DNA from: Nitrososphaerales archaeon TH5895
Lineage (GTDB): Archaea; Thermoproteota; Nitrososphaeria; Nitrososphaerales; Nitrososphaeraceae
Length of the DNA: 12,021 bases
Direction: 5' to 3'
NCBI GenBank assembly: GCA_014523695.1
Contig: JAATVS010000577.1
Coordinates: 1 to 12,021, forward strand
Shown: one piece after another, positions 6,671-12,021 of the stretch
Layout of the letters: every line of letters begins with the position of its first letter
Position numbering within the stretch: position 1 is the stretch's first letter
Translations under genes and position numbers: made by a program
The notes under the pieces: generated by a model
What the model was told of the DNA's origin: nothing
Databases searched by the model: none
Seen by the model: the letters and a program-made list of their open reading frames with translations, nothing else

Positions 6671-6795
6671 ACATCTGACTTGCCAAGACCCAATGGAATT
6701 GGCTCGCGCCCGCATTCCTCTAATTTTGTCAACCATGTTCTGTAGAGGTCTCAACAGAAAGATCTAAGTTATGTCCCACGGGAATTGAAAATTAA

Positions 6796-7011
6796 TTAAG
6801 TATCTATAATCTCTATTGGTAGAGTTGCATTGGAAGGCGAAAAAATAACGTTACAGTTATGACAGTATAATTCGTGAACATGGTATTTGGTATTTTTTAT
6901 GTTAGATGTAAAGACCACGTATTTTGATGAGTGGCATAATGGGCACCCTAAGAATTTCCTATTTTGAGGATTTATCTTTATTTTTTTCTTGGTATAATCG
7001 ACACTCAACAC
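6796..7011 (-). CDS. Small zinc-ribbon protein, 71 aa
   Basis: A 71-aa protein with a four-cysteine zinc ribbon: Cys23-x2-Cys26 (CPLCHSS) and Cys50-x2-Cys53 (CHNCNVIF) separated by 23 residues, which is normal ribbon spacing. The N-terminus is Lys-rich (YTKKKIKINP) and the C-terminus short and polar. Proteins of this sort are often transcription or translation accessory factors, but no specific family is recognised. The start is GTG at 7011. A TCATTATATC box A at 7031-7040 is 20-29 nt upstream, predicting a leaderless message from that GTG. A run of T after AAT-rich sequence lies downstream of the stop. It is separate from the next minus-strand gene (7266-7925), which lies upstream of it by over 250 bases. 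Confidence 0.72.
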   Translation of the reverse strand: MLSVDYTKKKIKINPQNRKFLGCPLCHSSKYVVFTSNIKNTKYHVHELYCHNCNVIFSPSNATLPIEIIDT

Positions 7012-7030
7012 AAGTTTTGTGTCAATTACG

Positions 7031-7040
7031 GATATAATGA
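7031..7040 (-). promoter_or_regulatory. Box A (TATA) for the 71-aa zinc-ribbon gene
   Basis: Minus-strand TCATTATATC, centred about 24 nt upstream of the GTG at 7011. This spacing argues for a leaderless transcript starting at that GTG. Confidence 0.45.
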
Positions 7041-7231
7041 ATAAGATTCTTATTCACTTACTTCTCTTATTGAAATATTCAACATAACAAATTCATAGTT
7101 CACTCGTTCTGTATTCTTGTTCATACTCGCTGGCAGGAAAACTCTGCATATTCATGCAAACAATACAATTGATATTCAAAAAATATGAATCTCGAATGGA
7201 TCTCCAGTTTGGAACGGTATAGGAAATTGGA

Positions 7232-7256
7232 CAAAATAAAATAAAAAGAAAATAAA
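7232..7256 (-). terminator. T-rich archaeal terminator after the surface-protein gene
   Basis: On the minus strand the sequence is a pyrimidine tract made mostly of T runs, beginning about 10 nt after the TAG of the 7266-7925 gene. Oligo-T stretches without a strong stem are the usual intrinsic termination signal in archaea. Confidence 0.5.
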
Positions 7257-7265
7257 GGTGAGTGG

Positions 7266-7925
7266 CTAATTTGTGCCTGTAATATTTTCTCCGGTGTCAG
7301 AAATGTTTTGTCCCAAAGCAAGCCTGGTTTCCAAAGTGTTGGAGATTGGAATCGCCTTCTCCCCATCTGTTAACATCGTTCTTGTTGTAATGTTGTTCAG
7401 TGACTCATCTTCGAATGTAGTAGCAAGTTGTATTTCTCCTGATTGATTAAGTAAGAGAGGTTGAGGAAATGAGGTAGTCCTTAGCAGAGTTTGATTCGCT
7501 GCGTATACTTCCATTACTGCGTTAATAGGAGCATCAGTCATAGACGGATCTAGCGATGAGTAATTCAGTAGTAGCTTTACCTGATTTCCTGGACTGTTGG
7601 TCAGTGGAACAAAGTGCGCATAATCTAATCTCTGCGAAACACTATTGCTACTGTAGTCCGGTTCTGATGCAGCGGCAGCCCTTTGCGCCTCTTGCTCAGC
7701 TATCCGCTCCGAAGATGACACGTATTCGTTTTCTTGTTCTGGTTGAATTGTATCGACTTGCCCAGCTACCGTCTGCTGGATCATGCTAAGAGCTGAAGAT
7801 CCAAGAATCATTAGAGCGACGATCGTTACTGCGACGGCAATTGAGGTTCTTGGGGATGAGGATATTGTTGTTCTGATTGTATGTGGTGTAGTTCTTGGTG
7901 ATTTTGTAATTAGAGACCTTTGCAA
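7266..7925 (-). CDS. Membrane-anchored surface protein, unknown function
   Basis: A 219-aa protein with a basic cytoplasmic N-terminus (about 26 residues, rich in Arg, Thr and Ser), one hydrophobic span at residues 27-49 (TSIAVAVTIVALMILGSSAL), then an extracellular part. Residues 60-100 are Glu/Gln/Ala/Ser-rich and probably disordered. Residues 100-219 appear beta-rich and carry six N-glycosylation sequons (Asn121, 144, 160, 178, 207, 214). The topology is an uncleaved signal anchor with the C-terminus outside, or a late-cleaved signal peptide. No catalytic motif or named domain is seen. The start is TTG at 7925: an in-frame TAA lies just upstream at 7932-7934, so the frame cannot be much longer. 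A GTATATACC box A at 7955-7964 supports transcription starting about 10 nt before it. An oligo-T terminator follows. Confidence 0.75.
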   Translation of the reverse strand: MQRSLITKSPRTTPHTIRTTISSSPRTSIAVAVTIVALMILGSSALSMIQQTVAGQVDTIQPEQENEYVSSSERIAEQEAQRAAAASEPDYSSNSVSQRLDYAHFVPLTNSPGNQVKLLLNYSSLDPSMTDAPINAVMEVYAANQTLLRTTSFPQPLLLNQSGEIQLATTFEDESLNNITTRTMLTDGEKAIPISNTLETRLALGQNISDTGENITGTN

Positions 7926-8250
7926 AGTGTATTATTTCATCTGTATGTATGTAAGGTATATACTTGCGCAAGTTCAAATTTCTTTACAACTGAATTCAGA
8001 AAATTTTGGGGCGATATACTACTGGTGTGGTTGGGCTTAAGTGCAGACATAGAATTGTTGTACCTGTGTCTTGAAATTTACTGTTTAGCTCAAAGTTACC
8101 CTTAGCACGGCAATACTCAATGTGATACTGGATCATGACCTGGGTTGACAGATCATGCGGGCTTAATTATTCTGCAGAGTGTTATCTAACATATTCAACC
8201 TTCAAGTAATTAAGCGAAGTGAGCACTATCATCACTATCGTCAAACCCTC
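7926..8250. other. Intergenic region between divergent genes
   Basis: About 325 bases between the minus-strand surface-protein gene and the plus-strand helical-protein gene. It holds the box A for the former, AT-rich candidates for the latter (TTAATTATT near 8162-8170 and AATTAAG near 8207-8213), and two copies of GATCATG about 20 bases apart near 8133 and 8152. No gene is supported on either strand. Confidence 0.4.
7955..7964 (-). promoter_or_regulatory. Box A (TATA) for the surface-protein gene
   Basis: Minus-strand GTATATACC, 30-39 nt upstream of the TTG at 7925. Placement predicts a short leader of around 10 nt. Confidence 0.45.
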
Positions 8251-8547
8251 ATGATAACGTTAGAATTAGCTAAAACAAAGTTAAATGAACTAAATGTTCT
8301 AGTTAGGTACTTATCCTTCTTACAGAACAATGGGTTTTCAGATCTAGGAAAGGGAAAAATTTTAGGTCAAGTCCAACTTCTAAAAGAACTCATTAACGAA
8401 GAGGGAAAACATCCTGAATACAGCGAGGAAATAACTCAAGAGACGAATTCCACGTCTAACCACGAGGAGGTGGCAAACACAAATAACTACAATACGATAG
8501 CTCCTACTCTCATCGGTGACGAAGTGGAAAAGTATCTGAGGATGTAG
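8251..8547 (+). CDS. Short helical protein, unknown function
   Basis: A 98-aa protein. Residues 1-50 form two amphipathic helices with heptad-like Leu spacing (MITLELAKTKLNELNVLVRY, then KILGQVQLLKELINEEG), suggesting a short coiled coil or oligomerisation motif. Residues 51-85 are acidic, Thr/Asn-rich and probably disordered. A short conserved-looking end follows (IGDEVEKYLRM). There is no signal peptide, membrane span or cysteine motif. I start it at the ATG at 8251. The frame is open back to a GTG at 8179, adding 24 residues (His/Tyr-rich), and I cannot exclude that start. The gene converges on the disrupted tmk-linked gene. No family recognised. Confidence 0.6.
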   Translation: MITLELAKTKLNELNVLVRYLSFLQNNGFSDLGKGKILGQVQLLKELINEEGKHPEYSEEITQETNSTSNHEEVANTNNYNTIAPTLIGDEVEKYLRM

Positions 8548-8556
8548 GATCGCCAT

Positions 8557-8896
8557 TCAATTAATTGGTCTTCTTTCATCAGAACGTTCTAGAAAGCCCC
8601 TGGATTTCGACCTCAATCTGAATTCAAACTCATGATCGCAGTTAATGTTATGTTCCGAGCATGTGGGACAAATGTATATGCCACAAACATAGCAGCAATA
8701 GATTTACCTCATTATTGAGCTCACTTGCAGAAACCTTGGCTATCACATCCCAAGAGCCAGGTTCAAGAGATATCAGCAAAATTGCAATCTCATTTCCTAT
8801 CTGAAGTACGGATCCGAGACAGTGCAACGCTTTGTGATTAGATGATGTCCAAGTCAAGGCTTGCCTGAGATCAATTTCAAAATTGGTTCTCAACAA
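8557..8896 (-). pseudogene. Frame-disrupted zinc-binding protein gene overlapping the end of tmk
   Basis: Two adjacent minus-strand frames appear to be parts of one gene. The first runs from TTG 8896 to about 8705 (64 residues, containing ALHCLGSVLQIGNEIAILLI and EPGSWDVIAKVSASELNNEV). The second runs from about 8703 to the TGA at 8557-8559. It encodes a Cys/His cluster (YCCYVCGIYICPTCSEH, then NCDHEFEFRLR) but has no start codon of its own before the first Cys and is closed by a TAA at 8704-8706. Dropping one A from the AAA at the junction (within 8703-8707) fuses them into a smooth 112-residue protein. The ligand spacing C-x2-C-x4-C-x2-C-x2-H-x3-C-x-H suggests a cross-brace (AN1 or B-box-like) zinc fold. 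The start overlaps the last six codons of tmk, so translation is probably coupled. It could be a true pseudogene, a sequencing error in a short homopolymer, or a +1 frameshift. Unread as one gene, its first frame ends at 8648. Confidence 0.55.
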
Positions 8897-9482
8897 TTCT
8901 TATGATATCTCTGTGGATGTCTTCCTTGCTTCGAGTTGCATCGATCACCTTCCACTTCTCTTTTTCTGCTAAGCTCAAAAAGGCTTCTCTTACCTTTTCA
9001 ATAAATTCCTTCGCAGGGCCGAATCGGTTCTCATTCACAGGAGTACCTCGCTTTTCGGTGATTTGTACTGGCGCGTCAAGGATGATTGTCAGGTCTGAAC
9101 GAGGCATATTTTCATCCAATATAGATAGCCAATCAGTGTCTAATCCGTTAACATATCCGTACACTAGATTACTTTGATAGTAACGATTCATTATCACTAC
9201 ATACCCATCATTGAGATGGAAATTAATCACATCTCTGATTTCATACCTGTTTGCTGCGTAAAGAAGATGTAATACCTCAGGATTAGCAGGCATCTCGGCA
9301 TAATTAAGGTATTTATCTATCAACTTGCCTACATCCGTTTGATAGTCAGGGAGATCAAAATGAGCCGTATTTAGATGCCTCTCTTTCCTCAAATAATGAC
9401 TTAACATTTGTGCTTGGGTAGTCTTGCCCGACTTTTCGATTCCTTCAAGGGTTATAATCTTCCCAATCTTCGTCTTTGACAA
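8877..9482 (-). CDS. tmk: Thymidylate kinase
   Basis: Phosphorylates dTMP to dTDP with ATP, the step that feeds dTTP synthesis, in the cytoplasm. At 201 aa it has the usual length. The P-loop GIEKSGKTT is at residues 14-22. FDLPDY (42-47) stands at the place of the FPxR/dTMP-binding loop, ANRYE (77-81) matches the conserved AxxRxE-type helix, and NRYYQSNLVYGY (99-110) takes the place of the DR(Y/H)xxS motif with Asn for Asp. The LID region TEKRGTPVNENRFG (142-155) carries arginines. The Asn for Asp in the DR motif is also seen in divergent eukaryote-like kinases, so activity is still likely. The start is TTG at 9482; an in-frame stop shortly upstream rules out a longer form. Its 3' end overlaps the start of the disrupted zinc-finger gene by about 20 bases. 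Confidence 0.92.
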   Translation of the reverse strand: MSKTKIGKIITLEGIEKSGKTTQAQMLSHYLRKERHLNTAHFDLPDYQTDVGKLIDKYLNYAEMPANPEVLHLLYAANRYEIRDVINFHLNDGYVVIMNRYYQSNLVYGYVNGLDTDWLSILDENMPRSDLTIILDAPVQITEKRGTPVNENRFGPAKEFIEKVREAFLSLAEKEKWKVIDATRSKEDIHRDIIRIVENQF

Positions 9483-9745
9483 CTGAAGTTCACTATGAAA
9501 TGGCTACCTTTTACTTTTTCTCTCATTAGGAAAATCCGAAGATAGGGTCAAATATTTGCAATGTAATTGTCACTGACCCGAGTATCTACAGGCTCTGCTA
9601 TAACAACGAGGTCTTTCATAATCGACACTGTTCAGGAGGAGGACATCTTTGGTATATCGAGCCATAAGTGGCGGGAAAGAGCGGACTGTTTCATCATACT
9701 ATCAGGCAGTTTAGTTTGAATATTCACATTCAGAAATTTAATACC

Positions 9746-9877
9746 CTATTCCTCTGGATCACGGTCCTCTCCTTCCCTTTCCTCACTTTCATAGTCTTGT
9801 AATTCATGAACTTCCTCCTTTATCTCTTCTCTCGCTTCATTATCTTCAGTTTCTCCACTCTTTGAATCCTCGACCAT
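9746..9877 (-). CDS. Very acidic small protein, 43 aa
   Basis: A short gene from ATG 9877 to TAG 9746-9748. The product is extremely acidic: more than a third of residues are Glu and several more Asp, with scattered Lys/Arg (MVEDSKSGETEDNE, REEIKEEVHELQDYESEE). It has no cysteine, membrane span or signal. The central part could form a charged helix; the rest is probably disordered. A TTTTATTTT box A at 9898-9906 is about 25 nt upstream of the ATG, exactly where a leaderless archaeal gene would need it, and this is the best argument that it is real. Repetitive GAA/GAG codons could give a chance open frame, so composition alone is weak evidence. Function unknown; a DNA-mimic or chaperone-like charge role would be speculation. 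Confidence 0.55.
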   Translation of the reverse strand: MVEDSKSGETEDNEAREEIKEEVHELQDYESEEREGEDRDPEE

Positions 9878-9897
9878 ACAAGAGAATGGCTTTTCTA

Positions 9898-9906
9898 AAA
9901 TAAAAG
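9898..9906 (-). promoter_or_regulatory. Box A (TATA) for the acidic small protein gene
   Basis: TTTTATTTT on the minus strand, centred 25 nt before the ATG at 9877. It predicts a leaderless mRNA beginning at that codon. Confidence 0.45.
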
Positions 9907-10018
9907 CATTCTATGATATATTTTATGGTAGATCGAGAAGAATAGTATAGATAATTGAAGGATTGTTTTATATTGGCTATTAAGGTATTACACTACTCAG
10001 GCAAAGAAATCGATTTGA

Positions 10019-10201
10019 ATGAGTCAAGATATAGAAGCGATAATAGTATTAATTCTTGGTATACTTTTTTGCCTGATCATTGTGACTGCATCATATTCTA
10101 CCGATCATTCTAAAATCCCGTTGGTTGCCCAATGGACGGATGGAGGTGCATCGGTTCAATATGGTTTAACATTGGTCGATCGAGAGGTGAAGCAAGGATA
10201 G
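10019..10201 (+). CDS. Small single-span membrane protein, 60 aa
   Basis: From ATG 10019 to TAG 10199-10201. Residues 6-25 are a clear transmembrane helix (EAIIVLILGILFCLIIVTAS), after a short acidic N-terminus, with a polar C-terminal part of 35 residues (STDHSKIPLVAQWTDGG and on). The acidic N-terminus and Lys-poor flank leave orientation open. TTTTATATT at about 9966-9974 would give a leader of about 20-25 nt; no strong Shine-Dalgarno is seen. Regular hydrophobicity supports a real gene, but the length is short and no family is recognised. It stands alone, divergent from the acidic protein gene. Confidence 0.5.
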   Translation: MSQDIEAIIVLILGILFCLIIVTASYSTDHSKIPLVAQWTDGGASVQYGLTLVDREVKQG

Positions 10202-10336
10202 TTAGCTAAAAGGATTTGGGCGAAGGATATGACTGCAATGCACTTTGTGAGGTGGTATTGAGAATTGAATACCCCGAGCATATTACTAAATTATTAATAT
10301 GAAAAAAATGTAGAGAACCGATTGGCAGTCGAACCG

Positions 10337-10384
10337 TTTCTTGAAACTCTTCCTCCCATGAAGAGAATCTCAACTTTCAAGAAA
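10337..10384. repeat. Nested inverted repeat able to fold into a long hairpin
   Basis: TTTCTTGAAA (10337-10346) is a perfect inverted match to TTTCAAGAAA (10375-10384). Directly inside it, CTCTTC (10347-10352) pairs with GAAGAG (10360-10365) around a 7-nt loop. The whole folds as 10 + 6 paired bases with a 9-nt bulge on one side only. It lies between the convergent genes ending at 10201 and 10487, about 100 bases from the latter. Each outer arm is itself a TTTC-N2-GAAA palindrome, so paired protein-binding sites are an alternative to an RNA hairpin. Confidence 0.6.
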
Positions 10385-10486
10385 TTCATTGTGTCAGAGT
10401 AGAACTTACGAATTACCAAGGTGTGTTTTTGCTGCGCAGTTAGTCGTTCTGCAGATCACCTTCGGATCCCTGCTGACCTACCTAGG

Positions 10487-10798
10487 CTAACAGACTTTGT
10501 AATAAAATTCTATCTTGTTAGTTCCTAATCCTTTAACTCGCTGGATCTTGCCTTCCTTTGTGAGGTATTTTATAGCATAACGCACGGTTCCTATATCTAA
10601 CCCTACTTCTTTTTCAATATGCCTGGTGGTAACTTGTCCGCTTTGTTTCTCGATGACTGAATATACAGATTCGATAGACCCTCGGTTAGTGCTCTTTATA
10701 CTCTGATTATATCTAGTGAAATCGTCGAGCGTAAGTATGTGCCATGCACTTATGTCAGTGATTGCATGGGATCGCTTGATCTGAATACTTTTAGGCAT
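10487..10798 (-). CDS. Winged helix-turn-helix protein, 103 aa
   Basis: A small DNA-binding protein, probably a transcriptional regulator. Residues 1-38 are an N-terminal extension (SAWHILTLDDFTRYNQS). Residues 41-102 form a winged helix: helix 1 SIESVYSVIEKQSG, the HTH pair VTTRHIEKEVGLDIGTVRYAIKYLTKEGKI, and a beta-wing IQRVKGLGTNKIEFYYKV. The single-domain size is typical of archaeal wHTH regulators, with no ligand-binding domain. The start is ATG at 10798; AT-rich elements (GCTTTTAGAG near 10826-10835, TTCTATAAT near 10811-10819) could be box A. Targets are unknown. No gene is close upstream on the same strand, so it is likely monocistronic. Confidence 0.8.
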   Translation of the reverse strand: MPKSIQIKRSHAITDISAWHILTLDDFTRYNQSIKSTNRGSIESVYSVIEKQSGQVTTRHIEKEVGLDIGTVRYAIKYLTKEGKIQRVKGLGTNKIEFYYKVC

Positions 10799-11279
10799 GA
10801 GCTATTGGAATTATAGAACATTTCTCTAAAAGCAATTAGTGTAAGACTTTTTACCTTACGTAATAGATCATTCAACAACGAATTAGACCTAATAGTTAGC
10901 CAGACTTTGATTTATGAACGGATATGAGTCTGCCAATGAAGTCTCTATCCCCTGGTTAAAACTAGCCTTTATGACACTTCTGAAGTTATATTGCAGATCG
11001 ATATGAGAAGAATTTTCAAGATGGAAGCAAAATGCGAGAAATAAACGAATGATCACACCCGAGCAATTCTTATCATGTTCATATAGACCACGTGAATGCC
11101 CCCGTCTCATGAGAGACGATGGGAGAAGGACCCATAGACACAGAATCAACAGTTAGGGTTTTACAAATTTACGATCATATCATGAGTATTTTTACTAGCA
11201 TCAAATTTTACAAAATCTCCTAGTTTAACCTAACATAAATGAATCTCTGCCAAAAGTTCAAATTAAATACTATGATCCT

Positions 11280-11307
11280 TATTTGTGTCATTTACTGATC
11301 ACAAATA
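11280..11307. repeat. Inverted repeat upstream of the HTH_45-like gene
   Basis: TATTTGTG (11280-11287) and CACAAATA (11300-11307) are perfect inverted repeats separated by 12 bases, about 37 bp before the box A of the 11375 gene. Position and symmetry fit an operator for a dimeric regulator, possibly the gene's own product. A chance 8-bp repeat cannot be excluded. Confidence 0.4.
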
Positions 11308-11343
11308 GTGATTCAATTAAGTTTCTACAATAACTGAAGGTCC

Positions 11344-11351
11344 TCATAAAT
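11344..11351 (+). promoter_or_regulatory. Box A (TATA) for the HTH_45-like gene
   Basis: CATAAATA, 24-31 nt upstream of the TTG at 11375. It supports a leaderless message beginning at that TTG, and so the longer of the two possible starts. Confidence 0.5.
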
Positions 11352-11374
11352 ACCATTTTCTCACTTGTTCGATA

Positions 11375-11665
11375 TTGCTTAACCGCAGCACGAAAATAGT
11401 GAGAAAACCCACCGAAAACAAGGCATTGATACTAGATGCAATTCGAGCACATGAAACAAATGGTGGAAAAGGTGGTGCTACCACGCTGAATGTGATGTAC
11501 GAAGTTTATCTTTCATATGACCAAGCTCGCCACTACTTGACAGAATTACTTAAGGGTAAAATGATAGAACGCGATGTAGGTACAAAAAAATACATGGTTA
11601 CTGAAAAAGGAATTCAGTATTTGACAGCATATTATGATTTAGATAATTTAGTCAATAATGGTTAA
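11375..11665 (+). CDS. Winged-helix regulator, HTH_45-like (PF14947 type)
   Basis: A 96-aa single-domain winged helix. Helix 1 is ENKALILDAIRAHE (14-27), a Gly-rich loop NGGKGGATT follows, then the HTH core LNVMYEVYLSYDQARHYLTELLKGKMIER (38-66), a wing TKKYMVTEKGIQYL (70-83) and a C-terminal helix likely used for dimerisation. The pattern of a helix with MYxxxLSYxQxxxYLxxLL, then KYxxTEKGxxYL, is characteristic of the archaeal HTH_45 family, abundant in thaumarchaea. The start is TTG at 11375, supported by the box A at 11344-11351. A GTG at 11399 would remove eight basic residues. The inverted repeat at 11280-11307 is a candidate operator. Targets are unknown. Confidence 0.88.
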   Translation: MLNRSTKIVRKPTENKALILDAIRAHETNGGKGGATTLNVMYEVYLSYDQARHYLTELLKGKMIERDVGTKKYMVTEKGIQYLTAYYDLDNLVNNG

Positions 11666-12021
11666 GATCACATAACAGAGCAAAGTAATTCGTTGATCCT
11701 GACCACAGGAATTAGCTCCCTTCATGGTCTTAAAGAATCATTAGGGTGGTCATCGCAGTATCCTCGCCCGAGTGACAAAGTCTGAAAAACTATAACCCGA
11801 GTTGATGTTTATAGAACATTGCTAAATTGTATAATATCTAAGACCAATCGTGTTTTTGGGATAGGAGTGTTACAAAATCAAAAATATCACAAATAATCAA
11901 TTCAGAGAACGAGTGAGTTATTTTCATTAGGAAATAGTAACTGCCAAACCGTCTCTCCTTTTCAATTTAGTAGATTCATTGTGATGAGGAAATCTTCAAC
12001 TGAGGATCGTAGCTAAAACAA
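11666..12021. other. Right-end intergenic region
   Basis: About 355 bases with no supported coding frame on either strand up to the window edge. A C-box-like GTGATGA at 11981-11987, followed after 12 bases by CTGA at 12000-12003, hints at the 5' half of a C/D box RNA cut by the window end; evidence is too thin to call a gene. Confidence 0.35.

Larger units (their letters stand above)
10799..11374. other. Intergenic region between divergent winged-helix genes
   Basis: About 575 bases without a supported gene. Two frames were considered and set aside: an 86-codon minus frame (10889-11149) and a 35-codon plus frame (11049-11156), neither with domain signs or a placed promoter. The region contains two TTTTACAAA copies (near 11160 and 11206), an 8-bp inverted repeat at 11280-11307 and the box A for the downstream regulator at 11344-11351. 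Confidence 0.4.

Noticed and set aside
7783..8040. 85-codon plus-strand frame with hydrophobic stretches opposite the surface-protein gene
   Set aside because: The hydrophobicity mirrors the complementary strand of the transmembrane region; the minus-strand gene has the better promoter, terminator and sequons.
8902..9177. 91-codon plus-strand frame opposite tmk
   Set aside because: Antisense to a conserved kinase; Ser/Phe-rich shadow translation.
9483..9745. Short frames of 21-26 codons between tmk and the acidic protein gene, one after an AGGAGG on the plus strand
   Set aside because: Too short to judge, with no hydrophobic or metal-binding pattern; the AGGAGG has no well-placed ATG.
10889..11149. 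86-codon minus-strand frame and a 35-codon plus-strand frame (11049-11156)
   Set aside because: Neither has a domain, signal peptide, membrane span or well-placed box A; the two overlap and cannot both be favoured.
1..12021. CRISPR array, IS element, phage or defence-island genes
   Set aside because: No regularly spaced repeats, transposase, integrase, nuclease-helicase or toxin-antitoxin signatures were found on either strand.

Overview
The window reads as a stretch of a group I (ammonia-oxidising type) thaumarchaeal chromosome, probably from the Nitrososphaera/Nitrosocosmicus side. This is inferred from four things. The DNA is AT-rich. TATA-like box A elements sit about 24-30 nt before many start codons, implying leaderless mRNAs. 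About half of the proposed genes start with TTG or GTG. The gene content is also typical: an archaeal UPF0200 kinase-like protein, small zinc-ribbon proteins, one-domain winged-helix regulators, Rieske ferredoxins, and sequon-rich secreted proteins of unknown function. No rRNA, convincing tRNA, IS element, CRISPR array or phage gene was found.

Layout. Positions 1-97 may hold the tail of a gene entering from the left. Then come nth (endonuclease III, minus) and a divergent UPF0200 P-loop protein (plus), followed by a minus-strand group: a small basic winged-helix-like protein, a Rieske ferredoxin and an 85-aa Cys-rich protein. From about 3253 to 4080 there is a long gene-poor stretch with at most one doubtful short ORF. 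Positions 4081-6617 are plus strand: a 55-56 residue membrane protein, a 477-aa SRPBCC plus SDR fusion (TIGR01777-like) and a secreted protein. From 6796 to 7925, on the minus strand, lie a zinc-ribbon protein and a membrane-anchored surface protein. Next are a short helical protein (plus), tmk (thymidylate kinase, minus) and a frame-disrupted zinc-binding gene that overlaps the 3' end of tmk. The right part is sparse: a 43-residue very acidic protein, a 60-aa single-span membrane protein, two winged-helix regulators and several inverted repeats.

How the genes work together. Most are singletons with their own promoters, scattered on both strands. nth (base excision repair) and tmk (dTTP supply) are housekeeping genes. 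The only tight pair is tmk with the disrupted gene that starts inside its last codons. I do not see a defence island, biosynthetic cluster or other multi-gene system. The observations most worth checking are the frameshifted zinc-finger gene at 8557-8896, three short genes that length cut-offs would miss (4081-4251, 9746-9877, 10019-10201), and the nested inverted repeat at 10337-10384.
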